From positions 1 through 64,000 of the forward strand of contig CAIYCW010000080.1 in assembly GCA_903924855.1 (NCBI GenBank): a stretch of 64,000 nt of DNA. The letters run 5' to 3'. The notes beneath the pieces were generated by a model. The model had not been told where the DNA came from, searched no databases, and saw nothing but the letters and a program-made list of their open reading frames with translations. Origin of the DNA: an uncultured Rhodospirillales bacterium (GTDB lineage: Bacteria; Pseudomonadota; Alphaproteobacteria; Acetobacterales; Acetobacteraceae). Position 1 is the stretch's first letter. Every line of letters starts with the position of its first letter. Positions 8,808 through 17,693 of this stretch are shown here, in pieces. Position numbers and translations under genes: made by a program.

Positions 8808-10355
8808 ATGACCGCACTCGATCAGGCTCTCGCCCGCCTCCCGCTCGCCCATCCCGGCCCCGGCGGCGCGGTGGCCGTGCTGAAGGAAGGCCAGGTTCTC
8901 GCCCGCCACACCTGGGGTTATGCGGACATCGCAACGCGCCTGCCCTTCACACCGGCCACGCTGTTTCGCATCTGCTCCATCACCAAGCAGTTCACCTGCG
9001 CGCTTGCGCGGGAGCTGTTCCCGGATCTCGAACCCCTCAACGCCCCTATCCGCGCGGCCCAGCCGCTGCTCGGCGCCAACACCCCCTCCGCGCTGCACAT
9101 GGCGCACAACCAGTCGGGCCTGCGCGACTACTGGGCCACCGCCATGCTCAGCGGCGCACCGGTGGAAGGCCATTTCGCCGATGCCGAGGCGGCCGCCCTG
9201 ATCGCGCGCACCGAGAGCCTGCATTTCACCCCGGGCACGCAATACTCCTACTGCAACCAGAATTTCCGCCTGATCGGTGAGGCGGTCGAGCAGCTCACCG
9301 GCCGCGGCTTCGCGGAGCTGCTGCGTGCCCACGTGTTCGACCCGGCAGGCCTGCCCACCGCCCGTCTCTGTGCTGACACCTCCGCCATGCCGGATGGCAC
9401 GATCGGCTATGAAGGCTCGCTGGAGGTCGGCTTCCGCCCCGCGGTCAACAACATCATCTGGACCGGCGATGCCGGCATCGGCGCCAGCCTGGATGACATG
9501 ATCGCCTGGGAACGCTTCATCGATGCCACGCGCGACCAGCCGGACAGTCTCTATCACCGCCTCACCGTCCCGGTCAGCTTCGCCGATGGCAACATGGCCG
9601 GCTACGGCTTCGGCCTCGGCCGGCCCGTGCTGTTCGGCCACCCGGCCTCTTCCCATGGCGGCGCCCTGCGCGGCTGGCGCAGCTTCCGCTGCTACCTGCC
9701 CGGGCCGCGCATCTCGGTGGTGGTGCTGTTCAACCATATGGGCGCCGCCCATGTGGCAGGCATGGATCTGCTGCGCGCGGCTCTCGGCCAGGACGATTCC
9801 CACCCCTCGCCGCAGGCACTGCCGGACTCCCGGCTGCCCGGCACCTATCTCGACACCGAGAACGGCCTCATCGCCCGGATCGAGACGGCAGGCCCCGGCC
9901 AGCTGCGCCTGCATTACGCGCAGAACCCCGAACTGCTCGACCGCCAGGCCGATGACAGCGCCGGCACCGGCGGCACCACGCTGCGCCGCGGTGGTGATGG
10001 CATCACCATGCACCGCGCCGCCGACAACCGCACCACACGCCTCATCCCAGCCACCGGCCCGGCCGACACCGATCTGGCCGGCCGCTACCACAATGCCGAG
10101 CTGGATGCCGTCTTCACCTGCACCACCGAAGGCGGCATCGCCTATGGCGCCTTCTCCGGCCCGCTCGGCCAGGGCGAGATGCAGATCCTGCAGCCGGACG
10201 CCGCCGGCCTGTGGCGCCTGCCGATGCCCCGCGCCCTCGACCACACCCCACCCGGGGACTGGACCCTGCGCGTGCTGCGCGACGGCACCGGCCGGATCAG
10301 CGCCATCGAGATCGGCTGCTGGCTCGCCCGCCAGGTGATGTTCACCCGGATCTGA
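8808..10355 (+). CDS. D-aminopeptidase / serine beta-lactamase-fold hydrolase
   Basis: The 515-residue enzyme has the penicillin-binding-protein fold: SxxK motif S57-I-T-K60, a YxN motif Y148-C-N150 and a C-terminal HGG motif (SSHGGALRGW) about residue 284. Two further beta-barrel domains follow (about 335-515), as in Ochrobactrum D-aminopeptidase (about 520 residues), which removes N-terminal D-residues from peptides. No signal peptide is evident, so it is probably cytoplasmic. It follows the Tim44-like gene by 2 nt. An esterase or carboxypeptidase activity within the same family cannot be ruled out. Confidence 0.8.
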   Translation: MTALDQALARLPLAHPGPGGAVAVLKEGQVLARHTWGYADIATRLPFTPATLFRICSITKQFTCALARELFPDLEPLNAPIRAAQPLLGANTPSALHMAHNQSGLRDYWATAMLSGAPVEGHFADAEAAALIARTESLHFTPGTQYSYCNQNFRLIGEAVEQLTGRGFAELLRAHVFDPAGLPTARLCADTSAMPDGTIGYEGSLEVGFRPAVNNIIWTGDAGIGASLDDMIAWERFIDATRDQPDSLYHRLTVPVSFADGNMAGYGFGLGRPVLFGHPASSHGGALRGWRSFRCYLPGPRISVVVLFNHMGAAHVAGMDLLRAALGQDDSHPSPQALPDSRLPGTYLDTENGLIARIETAGPGQLRLHYAQNPELLDRQADDSAGTGGTTLRRGGDGITMHRAADNRTTRLIPATGPADTDLAGRYHNAELDAVFTCTTEGGIAYGAFSGPLGQGEMQILQPDAAGLWRLPMPRALDHTPPGDWTLRVLRDGTGRISAIEIGCWLARQVMFTRI

Positions 10356-10448
10356 CCCGTGCTGCGTCGCGTGACCGCCCCGGCAAATCGCAGCAAGCGG
10401 CGGCATTGACGCTGGAGATCGGCACGGCCCGCGCGGCAGACTGCGCCG

Positions 10449-11291
10449 ATGCGCGCCCTTCTCGCCCTTTGCCTGCTGCTGATCGCCCAAGCCCAGGCGC
10501 GGGAGCTGAAACTCGCCGCCTGGAACCTGTCCTGGCTCACCCTGCGCCCGGAAGGCAGCCCCGATCTGCCGCCCGGCGTGCAGCCCAAACGGGAGGAGGA
10601 CATCGCAACCCTTGCCAGCTACGCCCGCCGGCTCAACGCCGATGTGGTCGCCTTCTCGGAGGTGGACGGGCCGGAGATCGCAGCGCGCATCTTCCCGCCG
10701 GATCGCTGGCAGATCCACATCACCCAGGACCACGTGGTGCAGCGCGCGGGCTTCGCGGTGGCAAACGACATCGCGGTCACTGAAAATCCGGATCTCACTG
10801 CACTCGACATCTACCCCAAGGCCCGCTTCCATCTGCGCAGTGCGGCGGACATCACGCTGCATTTCGGTGGCCTCGATCTGCGCCTGCTCGCCGTGCATCT
10901 GAAATCCGGCTGCTCGCGCACCCGCCTGCCCGATCCCGCAACCCCCGCCTGCGTCACCCTGCTGCGCCAGACCCAGCCTTTGCATGACTGGATCGCCGCC
11001 CGCGGCCAGGACGCCTTCGTGGTGCTGGGCGATTTCAACCGCTGGATGGAGGGGGACGACTTCCTCACCCGCCTGGCCCCGGACGGCGTGCTGCTGCGGC
11101 CGGATGCGCGCCTGTCAAACCCGTGCTGGGGTGGCAGCGGCTTTCTCGACCACATCCTGCCCGGCGGCGCCGCCCGCGATCTGATGGTCCAAGGCAGCCT
11201 GCGCGTGCTGCGCTACGACGAAACCAGCCCCGAGATGCGAGAGCGCCTCTCCGACCACTGCCCCATCTCCATCAAACTCACCACCCCGTAG
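10449..11291 (+). CDS. Secreted endonuclease/exonuclease/phosphatase-family protein
   Basis: A signal peptide (MRALLALCLLLIAQAQA) leads into a 260-residue DNase-I-like fold. Recognisable motifs are KLAAWNLSWLT at the start, FSEVDGPE (catalytic metal Glu), AVHLKSGC, VVLGDFNRWM (Asn/Asp pair) and a final SDHCPISI (catalytic His). Substrate may be nucleic acid, phosphoinositide or another phosphodiester. The TAG stop codon at 11289-11291 lies inside the left arm of a repeat palindrome. The gene is convergent with dsbD. Confidence 0.82.
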   Translation: MRALLALCLLLIAQAQARELKLAAWNLSWLTLRPEGSPDLPPGVQPKREEDIATLASYARRLNADVVAFSEVDGPEIAARIFPPDRWQIHITQDHVVQRAGFAVANDIAVTENPDLTALDIYPKARFHLRSAADITLHFGGLDLRLLAVHLKSGCSRTRLPDPATPACVTLLRQTQPLHDWIAARGQDAFVVLGDFNRWMEGDDFLTRLAPDGVLLRPDARLSNPCWGGSGFLDHILPGGAARDLMVQGSLRVLRYDETSPEMRERLSDHCPISIKLTTP

Positions 11292-11368
11292 GGCGGGTCC
11301 ACGACCCGCCGTCGAAGGGCCCACGACCCGCCATGCCGTCAAAAGGCGGGTCGTGGACCCGCCCTACG
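11287..11368. repeat. 24-bp inverted repeat of the GTAGGGCGGGTCC family between convergent genes
   Basis: The arms 11287-11310 and 11345-11368 are exact reverse complements, each containing the smaller palindrome GGCGGGTC-CAC-GACCCGCC. A degraded third half-copy sits at 11317-11332. The left arm supplies the TAG of the upstream nuclease-fold gene and the right arm supplies, on the other strand, the TAG of dsbD. It may terminate both convergent transcripts. Relatives of the core occur at 20786-20831 and 59827-59845. Confidence 0.9.
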
Positions 11369-13340
11369 ACCCCACCGCGTCCAGTACCAACCCAGGCGTC
11401 AACACCTGCGGCAGCACCACAGCAGCCCCGGTCTCCGGGTAATAGACGTAAAGCGGCACCCCATCGCGCCCCTGCTCGCGCAGAAAGGCGGTGATCTGCG
11501 CATCCTGGCGCGTCCAATCGCCCACCAGCGTCACCACATGCCGGCGCGCGAAGGCGTCGCGCACCTCGTCCCGGTCCAGCGCCACGCGCTCATTGACCAG
11601 GCAGGTCACGCACCAGGCCGCCGTCATGTCGATGAACACCGGCGTGTGCGCCGCCCGCAGCTCCGCCAGCCGCGCCTGGGAGAACGCCTCCCCGCGCGCG
11701 CTCTGCGCCGGGCCAGCCGGTGCCACCTCCAGCAGAACGGCCAGCACCGGCAGCATCAGCACGCCCAGCAGAGCCGCCCGCCGCGGCCATGCACCGCCCA
11801 GATGCAGCAGCCACGCCACGAACCCCACCATCAGCAGCCCCGCCAGCCCCAGCATCACGCCATCTGCCCCGCCTTGCGTGGCCAGCACCCAGACCAGCCA
11901 GGCCGAGGCGCCATAGACCGGAAAGGCCAGCGCCTGCTTCACCACATCCATCCACCGCCCCGGCCGCGGCAGACCCCGCGCCAGACCCGGAAACGCGGCC
12001 AGCAGCAGGGCAGGGGCCGCCAGCCCCACGCCCAGCGCCGCGAACAGCGCAAGCGTCGCCGGGGCCGAGGCCGTCAGCGCCACCGCGAGCGCAACACTCA
12101 TGAACGGTGCCGTGCAGGGTGTCGCCACCAGCACCGCCAACGCCCCCGCGAAGAAACTCCCGGCCGCCCCGCCGCGCAGCGTCAGAGACTGCCCGGCACC
12201 CGCCACACGCGCGCTCACCTCGAACACGCCGGACAGGTTGAGCCCCACGCCGAACAGCAGCCACGCCATCCCCGCCACAAAGATCGGCGACTGGAACTGA
12301 AACCCCCACCCCACCGCAAGCCCGGCCCGGCGCAACACCAGCACCGCCGCCCCGATCGCGGTGAAGCTCACAATCACCCCCGCCGCATAGGCCAGCCCCT
12401 CGCGCCGGGCGGCCCCGAGCCCGGCATCGGACAGCCGCAATATCGCCATCGCCTTCATCGCCAGCACCGGGAACACGCAGGGCATCAGGTTCAGAATCAA
12501 CCCGCCCAGCAGCGCCGCCAGCAGCGCCTGCCCAAGCCCGGTCCCGGCGGCCACCGCCCCCGGCTGGGCGGTGATGTGCAGCGCTGCAGGCTGCCCGCCG
12601 GCATCCGTCAGCAACAGCACACCCGAGACCGGCGCATCCGGCTTGAACGCGCTGGCCGGCGTCAGCTGCAAGGTGAAGCCGTCATCGATCACCCGCAGAT
12701 TTTGCTCGGGCGCCGCCGCCACCATGTCCGCCGCATCCGCCACGAACAGCGCCTCACGCGGTGTGGCAGACCCAAGCCCGGTCACCGCAAGCTGCCCCTG
12801 CGGCGAGATCCGTGCCGCAAACGGGGCCGCAACCGGCACATGGCTCGCCGCCTCGGCGAACAGACCCGCCTGCCCGGAGGGCTGTGCGGGGCCGGACGCC
12901 ACGTCCAGCGCCAGATCCGCCTCTTCCGGCACGCAGATATTGTTGCAGACCAGCCAATCCAGATGCACCCGCACCGGCCCAGGTCCCGAAGCCGGCACCA
13001 CCAGCATCGGGCTTCCGGTATAGCCGAACGTCACCAGCTCGCCCTCGGAGAGGCGCTGCGGCGCGGGCCAGGCGATCTCCCCAACCCGCATCCCCTCGGC
13101 CAGCGTCCAGCTCGGCTCCGGCGGCAGCCCCGCATCGCCCGGGTTGCGGAAATAGATGTGCCAGCCCGGCGTCAGCTGAAACCGCACCCCCAGATGATAC
13201 GCCCCACCCGGCGCCACGCTGTCCATGTCGGACACCAGGCTCACCACGTTGCGCGGGGAGCTGTGCGGCGGTGACTCCGCAGCCCGCCCGGCCAAAGGCA
13301 GCAGACAGATCAGGGCGATGATCAGGGCACGAAAGCTCAT
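11364..13340 (-). CDS. dsbD: Thiol:disulfide interchange protein DsbD/ScsB
   Basis: A 658-residue inner-membrane electron carrier passing reducing power from cytoplasmic thioredoxin to periplasmic thiols. Order: signal peptide (MSFRALIIALICLLPLAGRA), periplasmic DsbD-like domain with the WHIYFRNPGDAG segment and a cysteine pair near VCNNICVPEEA, an eight-helix membrane domain with cysteines in NLMPCVFP and ATPCTAPFM, and a C-terminal thioredoxin-like domain with CVTC in AAWCVTCLVNE. The start at 13340 is fixed by the signal peptide; the frame remains open far upstream, opposite hrpB, but that part is not coding. The stop is within a repeat arm. Confidence 0.92.
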   Translation of the reverse strand: MSFRALIIALICLLPLAGRAAESPPHSSPRNVVSLVSDMDSVAPGGAYHLGVRFQLTPGWHIYFRNPGDAGLPPEPSWTLAEGMRVGEIAWPAPQRLSEGELVTFGYTGSPMLVVPASGPGPVRVHLDWLVCNNICVPEEADLALDVASGPAQPSGQAGLFAEAASHVPVAAPFAARISPQGQLAVTGLGSATPREALFVADAADMVAAAPEQNLRVIDDGFTLQLTPASAFKPDAPVSGVLLLTDAGGQPAALHITAQPGAVAAGTGLGQALLAALLGGLILNLMPCVFPVLAMKAMAILRLSDAGLGAARREGLAYAAGVIVSFTAIGAAVLVLRRAGLAVGWGFQFQSPIFVAGMAWLLFGVGLNLSGVFEVSARVAGAGQSLTLRGGAAGSFFAGALAVLVATPCTAPFMSVALAVALTASAPATLALFAALGVGLAAPALLLAAFPGLARGLPRPGRWMDVVKQALAFPVYGASAWLVWVLATQGGADGVMLGLAGLLMVGFVAWLLHLGGAWPRRAALLGVLMLPVLAVLLEVAPAGPAQSARGEAFSQARLAELRAAHTPVFIDMTAAWCVTCLVNERVALDRDEVRDAFARRHVVTLVGDWTRQDAQITAFLREQGRDGVPLYVYYPETGAAVVLPQVLTPGLVLDAVGS

Positions 13341-13400
13341 ACTGGCGATATGGCGCGCATGGCGTCGCCGCGCCAGATAAAGAGTGGTAATCCAGCCGGG

Positions 13401-15824
13401 ATGGACCAAACCTTCTCCCTGCCCGACCTTCCGGTGCGTGACGCGCTGCCCGATCTGCTGCGCGTGCTGGCCGAAGGCCGCAACGCCGTCCTCGTGGCCC
13501 CGCCCGGCGCCGGCAAGACCACCCTGGTCCCGCTCGCCCTGCGTGACGCTGCCTGGCTGGAGGGCGGCAGGATCATCATGCTGGAACCGCGCAGGCTCGC
13601 CGCCCGGGCCGCCGCCACCCGCATGTCCCAGCTGATCGGCGAGAGCGTGGGCCAGAGCGTGGGGTTTCGCACCCGCCTCGAATCCGCGGTGTCGGCCGCA
13701 ACCCGCATCGAGGTGATCACCGAAGGCCTGCTGGTCCGCCGCCTGCAATCCGATCCGGGCCTGGACGGCGTTGCCATCGTCATCTTCGACGAAATCCACG
13801 AACGCGCGCTGGACGCCGATCTGGCGCTCGCCTTCTGCCTCGACCTGCAACGGGAGCTGCGCCCGGAGCTGCGCCTGCTCGCCATGTCCGCCACCGCCGA
13901 CGGCGCCCGCCTGGCGCCTTTGCTGCAAGGCGAGATCGTCGAAAGCCAGGGTCGCATGTACCCGGTCAAAACCGAGCACAGCAAACGCGACATCGCCCAG
14001 CTCCGCGACCTGCCCGATGCCATGGCCCGCAGCATCCGCGGCGCGCTTGCAGCACACCCGGGCGACATTCTGGCCTTCTTGCCCGGCATGGGCGAGATCC
14101 GCCGCACCGAACAGGCGCTGGAGGGCTGCGGCGCGCTGGTTCTGCCGCTGCATGGCGATCTGCCGCCCGAGGCGCAGGATCGCGCTCTGCGCCCCGCCGA
14201 GGGACGGCGCGTGGTGCTCGCCACCTCGATCGCCGAAACCTCGCTCACCGTTCCTGGCGTGCGCATCGTGGTGGATGGTGGCTGGCGGCGGGCGCCAAGG
14301 CTTGATGCCGGCTCCGGCCTGACCCGTCTCGCCACGCTGCGCATCAGCCGGGCCGCCGCCGATCAGCGCGCTGGCCGCGCCGGGCGCGAAGGCCCGGGCG
14401 TTGCGATCAGGCTGTGGACCGAGGCCCTGCATCGCGGCCTGCCCGCCTTCGACCGGCCGGAGATCCTGGAAGCCGAGCTGTCCGCCTTGGCGCTGGACTG
14501 TGCCGCCTGGGGCGCCGAAGCCGCCGCTCTGCCGTTTCCCGACACTCCGCCCGCAGGCCCGCTCGCCGCCGCGCGTGAGCTGCTCACCGGGCTGGACGCG
14601 CTGGACAGCGCGGGTCGCATCACCGCACTCGGCCGCCAGATGGCAAAGCTCGGCGCCCATCCGCGCCTCTCCGCCATGATGCTGGCCGCCGCCAACCCGC
14701 CCGAACAGGCGCTGGCCTGCGACATCGCGGCCATACTGGAGGAGCGCGACCCGCTGCGCGAGGCAGGCCAGGCCGATCTCGGCCTCAGGCTGGAGGCACT
14801 TGTGACCGGCGCCGGCGACCGCGCGACCATCGCCCGCATCAGGCGCGCCGCCCAGCAATACCGCAGGCGCCTCGGCCTGCGTGACATCACGGGCCAGGGC
14901 GATGCCGGACGGCTGATCGCAGCAGGCTTCCCGGACCGTGTCGCCCAGCGCCGCTCCGAACCCGGCTCCTTCCGCCTGGCCGGCGGCGGTGGCGCCAAGC
15001 TCGCGGTCAGCGACAAGCTCGCCACCGCCAAGCTGCTGGCGGTGGCAGGGCTTGAGATGAAGCTCTCCGCCCAGATCCGCCTCGCCGTCCCGCTCGACCC
15101 CGCCCATCTCTGGCCGCACAGCACGGTGTCGGTCGAAACCGGCCTCGATCCCACCACCGGCTCGGTGCTGGCCCGCAGGCGGCGGCGCTATTTCAGCCTG
15201 ATCCTGGAAGACCGCACCGAACCCGCTGATCCGGCTGAGACCGCCCTGGCGCTGGCCCGCGCCGCCAACCTGCCCTCGCTGCCCTGGGATGACACCGCCC
15301 GCCAGTTCCAGGCCCGCGTCGCCCTGATGCGCGGCCTGGAGCCCGACGCCTGGCCCGATCTGTCGGACGAGGCGCTCTCCGCCGACCGGCAATGGCTCGC
15401 CGATCACCTGCATGGCTGCTCCCGCCTCGCCGAGCTGGACCGCATCGATCTTGCCGCCATCCTGCGTGCCACGCTGGACTGGCAGCAGCACACCACGCTC
15501 GACCGGCTGCTGCCGTCCCACATCCAGCTGCCCGGCGGCAGGGCCGCGGTCGACTACACCCAGCCGGTGCCGCTGGCCGAGGCCCGCGCCCAGGCCTTCT
15601 TCGGCCTCGATGCCACGCCGAAGCTGGCCGCTGGCGGCGTCGAGCTGCGCCTGGCCCTGCTCTCCCCCGCCATGCGCCCGCTTGCCATCACCGCCGATCT
15701 CGCAGGCTTCTGGCGCGGTGCCTGGGCCGATGTGCGCAAGGACATGCGCGGCCGCTACCCGCGCCACCACTGGCCGGACGATCCGGCGACCGCCAGTTTT
15801 CGCAAACCAGTTCAGGGGTCGTGA
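13401..15824 (+). CDS. hrpB: ATP-dependent RNA helicase HrpB
   Basis: DEAH-family helicase of 807 residues, close to the usual 800-820. Walker A is APPGAGKTT, motif II is DEIH (FDEIHERALDAD), motif III is MSATA and motif VI is QRAGRAGREGPG. The HrpB-specific C-terminal region, with SVSVETGLDP-like and RHHWPDDPA segments, is intact. I choose the ATG at 13401 because HrpB homologues begin just before the LPVRDALPDLL segment; ATGs at 13350 and 13359 are possible. It is divergent from dsbD with under 65 bp between starts. HrpB is dispensable in other bacteria and its substrate RNA is uncertain. Confidence 0.9.
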   Translation: MDQTFSLPDLPVRDALPDLLRVLAEGRNAVLVAPPGAGKTTLVPLALRDAAWLEGGRIIMLEPRRLAARAAATRMSQLIGESVGQSVGFRTRLESAVSAATRIEVITEGLLVRRLQSDPGLDGVAIVIFDEIHERALDADLALAFCLDLQRELRPELRLLAMSATADGARLAPLLQGEIVESQGRMYPVKTEHSKRDIAQLRDLPDAMARSIRGALAAHPGDILAFLPGMGEIRRTEQALEGCGALVLPLHGDLPPEAQDRALRPAEGRRVVLATSIAETSLTVPGVRIVVDGGWRRAPRLDAGSGLTRLATLRISRAAADQRAGRAGREGPGVAIRLWTEALHRGLPAFDRPEILEAELSALALDCAAWGAEAAALPFPDTPPAGPLAAARELLTGLDALDSAGRITALGRQMAKLGAHPRLSAMMLAAANPPEQALACDIAAILEERDPLREAGQADLGLRLEALVTGAGDRATIARIRRAAQQYRRRLGLRDITGQGDAGRLIAAGFPDRVAQRRSEPGSFRLAGGGGAKLAVSDKLATAKLLAVAGLEMKLSAQIRLAVPLDPAHLWPHSTVSVETGLDPTTGSVLARRRRRYFSLILEDRTEPADPAETALALARAANLPSLPWDDTARQFQARVALMRGLEPDAWPDLSDEALSADRQWLADHLHGCSRLAELDRIDLAAILRATLDWQQHTTLDRLLPSHIQLPGGRAAVDYTQPVPLAEARAQAFFGLDATPKLAAGGVELRLALLSPAMRPLAITADLAGFWRGAWADVRKDMRGRYPRHHWPDDPATASFRKPVQGS

Positions 15825-15880
15825 ACCCTTGTGATGCTTGATGGCGATCGCCAAGTGCTTTGATTGAGCCGCGATAAGAA

Positions 15881-16975
15881 GTGAGTCTGAGGATGCAGGC
15901 ACTGTCCCGTCGCCAACTGACATTATCCGCCGGAGCCCTGCTGGCGGGCGCCGCGTTCGCGCGCCCCGCCACAGCCCGCATCGGTCCCGAAAGCTTCGCC
16001 CCGCTGGTGCGCCGCGTGCTGCCGGCCGTGGTCAATATCGGCGTGGTCGAGAGCATCGCCTCGCCCGACCCGCTGGACGGCTTCCCGCCCGAGATCCAGC
16101 GCCAGCTGCGCCAGCGCCAGCGCCTGCGCAGCAGCCGCCGCCAGGTGCAGGGCGCGGGCTCCGGCTTCATCATCGACCCGGCGGGCTACATCGTCACCAA
16201 CAACCATGTGGTGGGAGCCGCCGACCAGATTGTGGTCTCCCTCACCGACGGCACCGATCTGCCGGCCAAGCTGATCGGCACCGATGAGCTGACCGACATC
16301 GCGGTCATCAAGATCGACCCGCCGCACGCCCTCACCGCCGTCCCCTGGGGGGACAGCAACGCGATGGAGGTCGGCGATTGGGTGGTCGCCGCCGGCAACC
16401 CGTTCGGCCTTGGCGGCTCGATCACCGCGGGCATCGTCTCCGCCCGCGGGCGCGATATCGGCGCCTCGGCGTTTGACGATTATCTGCAGATCGATGCCCC
16501 CATCAATCCCGGCAACTCGGGTGGCCCGGTGTTCAACGCCGATGGTCAGGTGATCGGCGTCAACACCGCCATCGTCTCGCCCAATGGCGGTGGCTCGGTC
16601 GGCATCGGCTTTGCCGTGCCGTCGGCGGTGGCCAGCAAGATCGCAGCCGAGCTGCGCGCGAAAGGCCGCATCGAGCGCGGCTGGCTCGGCGTCTCGGTGC
16701 AGGACCTGCCGGCCGGCGACCCGCGCCGCGCCCACAGCACCGGCGTGCTGATCGCGGGCCTCGACCGCAACGGCCCCGCCGCCCATGCCGGCATCCGTCC
16801 GGGTGATCTGGTGATCGCGGTTGGCGGCCAGCCGGTGGAGAACTCGCGCGATCTGATCCGCGCCATTGCAGCGATCACGCCCGGTGGGACAATCTCGCTC
16901 ATGCTGCGTCGCGGTGGGCGCGACACCGAACTCTCCGTCACGGTCGGGCGCCGCCCGGTCAATGATCAGGGCTGA
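15881..16975 (+). CDS. HtrA/DegP-like periplasmic serine protease with one PDZ domain
   Basis: The 364-residue protein starts with a Tat-like leader (LSRRQLTLSAGALLAGAAFA). The trypsin-like domain has H109 (NNHVV), D139 (LTDIAVIK) and S213 (GNSGGP), numbered from the GTG at 15881. An ATG at 15893 is an alternative start 4 codons on. One PDZ domain occupies about 255-350 (WLGVSVQDLP, GIRPGDLVIAVGGQPV). It acts as an envelope protease/chaperone. A two-component pair follows after 34 nt, so this looks like an envelope-stress operon (inference). Confidence 0.9.
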   Translation: MSLRMQALSRRQLTLSAGALLAGAAFARPATARIGPESFAPLVRRVLPAVVNIGVVESIASPDPLDGFPPEIQRQLRQRQRLRSSRRQVQGAGSGFIIDPAGYIVTNNHVVGAADQIVVSLTDGTDLPAKLIGTDELTDIAVIKIDPPHALTAVPWGDSNAMEVGDWVVAAGNPFGLGGSITAGIVSARGRDIGASAFDDYLQIDAPINPGNSGGPVFNADGQVIGVNTAIVSPNGGGSVGIGFAVPSAVASKIAAELRAKGRIERGWLGVSVQDLPAGDPRRAHSTGVLIAGLDRNGPAAHAGIRPGDLVIAVGGQPVENSRDLIRAIAAITPGGTISLMLRRGGRDTELSVTVGRRPVNDQG

Positions 16976-17009
16976 ACCGGGCTCCCCCGAAGAACGAAGG
17001 AAATACCCT

Positions 17010-17693
17010 ATGCGTATCCTGGTGGTCGAGGACGACAAGGACGTTGCCAATTTCGTCGTCAAGGGCCTGCGCGAGGCCGGCCATGTCGTCGAACACACAC
17101 CCAATGGCCGGGACGGGCTGTTCATGGCGGCCAGCGAGAATTTCGACGCCATCGTGCTCGACCGCATGCTCCCCGGCGGGGTGGACGGGTTGAAACTGCT
17201 GGAAACGCTGAGGGCGCAGAACAACCACACGCCGGTGCTGTTCCTCTCCGCCATGGCCCAGGTCGATGACCGCGTCAAAGGCCTCAAGGCCGGCGGCGAT
17301 GACTACATGACCAAACCCTTCGCCTTTGCCGAACTCCTCGCCCGCGTCGAGGCGCTAACCCGCCGCGGCAAGTCGGACGCGCCGACCACCAAGCTGATGG
17401 TGGCCGACCTTGAGATGGACCTGCTGTCGCGCAGCGTGAAGCGCGCCGGCCAGAAGATCGACCTGCAACCGCGTGAATTCCGCCTGCTGGAATTCCTGAT
17501 GCGTCATTCCGGCCAGGTCGTCACCCGCACCATGCTGCTCGAAGGCGTGTGGGACTACCATTTCGACCCACAGACCAACGTGATCGACGTCCATGTCAGC
17601 CGCCTGCGCCAGAAGGTGGACAAGCCCTTCCCGCAGCCGCTGATCCACACCGTGCGCAACGCCGGCTACATGCTGCAGCTGGAAGAGCCATGA
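17010..17693 (+). CDS. OmpR/PhoB-family response regulator
   Basis: A 227-residue regulator: receiver domain with phosphoacceptor D51 (IVLDRMLPGG), acidic pocket VVEDDKD and conserved K near residue 104 (MTKPFAF), then a winged-helix DNA-binding domain (about 130-225; LQPREFRLLEFLMRHSG, VSRLRQKVD). AACGAAGG precedes the ATG at 17010. It is encoded between the HtrA protease and its cognate kinase, overlapping the kinase start by 4 nt. The target genes are unknown; the htrA-type gene upstream is a reasonable guess. Confidence 0.92.
   Translation: MRILVVEDDKDVANFVVKGLREAGHVVEHTPNGRDGLFMAASENFDAIVLDRMLPGGVDGLKLLETLRAQNNHTPVLFLSAMAQVDDRVKGLKAGGDDYMTKPFAFAELLARVEALTRRGKSDAPTTKLMVADLEMDLLSRSVKRAGQKIDLQPREFRLLEFLMRHSGQVVTRTMLLEGVWDYHFDPQTNVIDVHVSRLRQKVDKPFPQPLIHTVRNAGYMLQLEEP

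Noticed and set aside
13341-15923. Minus-strand frame continuing the dsbD ORF for 861 more codons
   Set aside because: It is antisense to hrpB, whose helicase motifs are complete; the extension has no recognisable domain and the signal peptide fixes dsbD at 13340. Long open antisense frames are expected in GC-rich genes.
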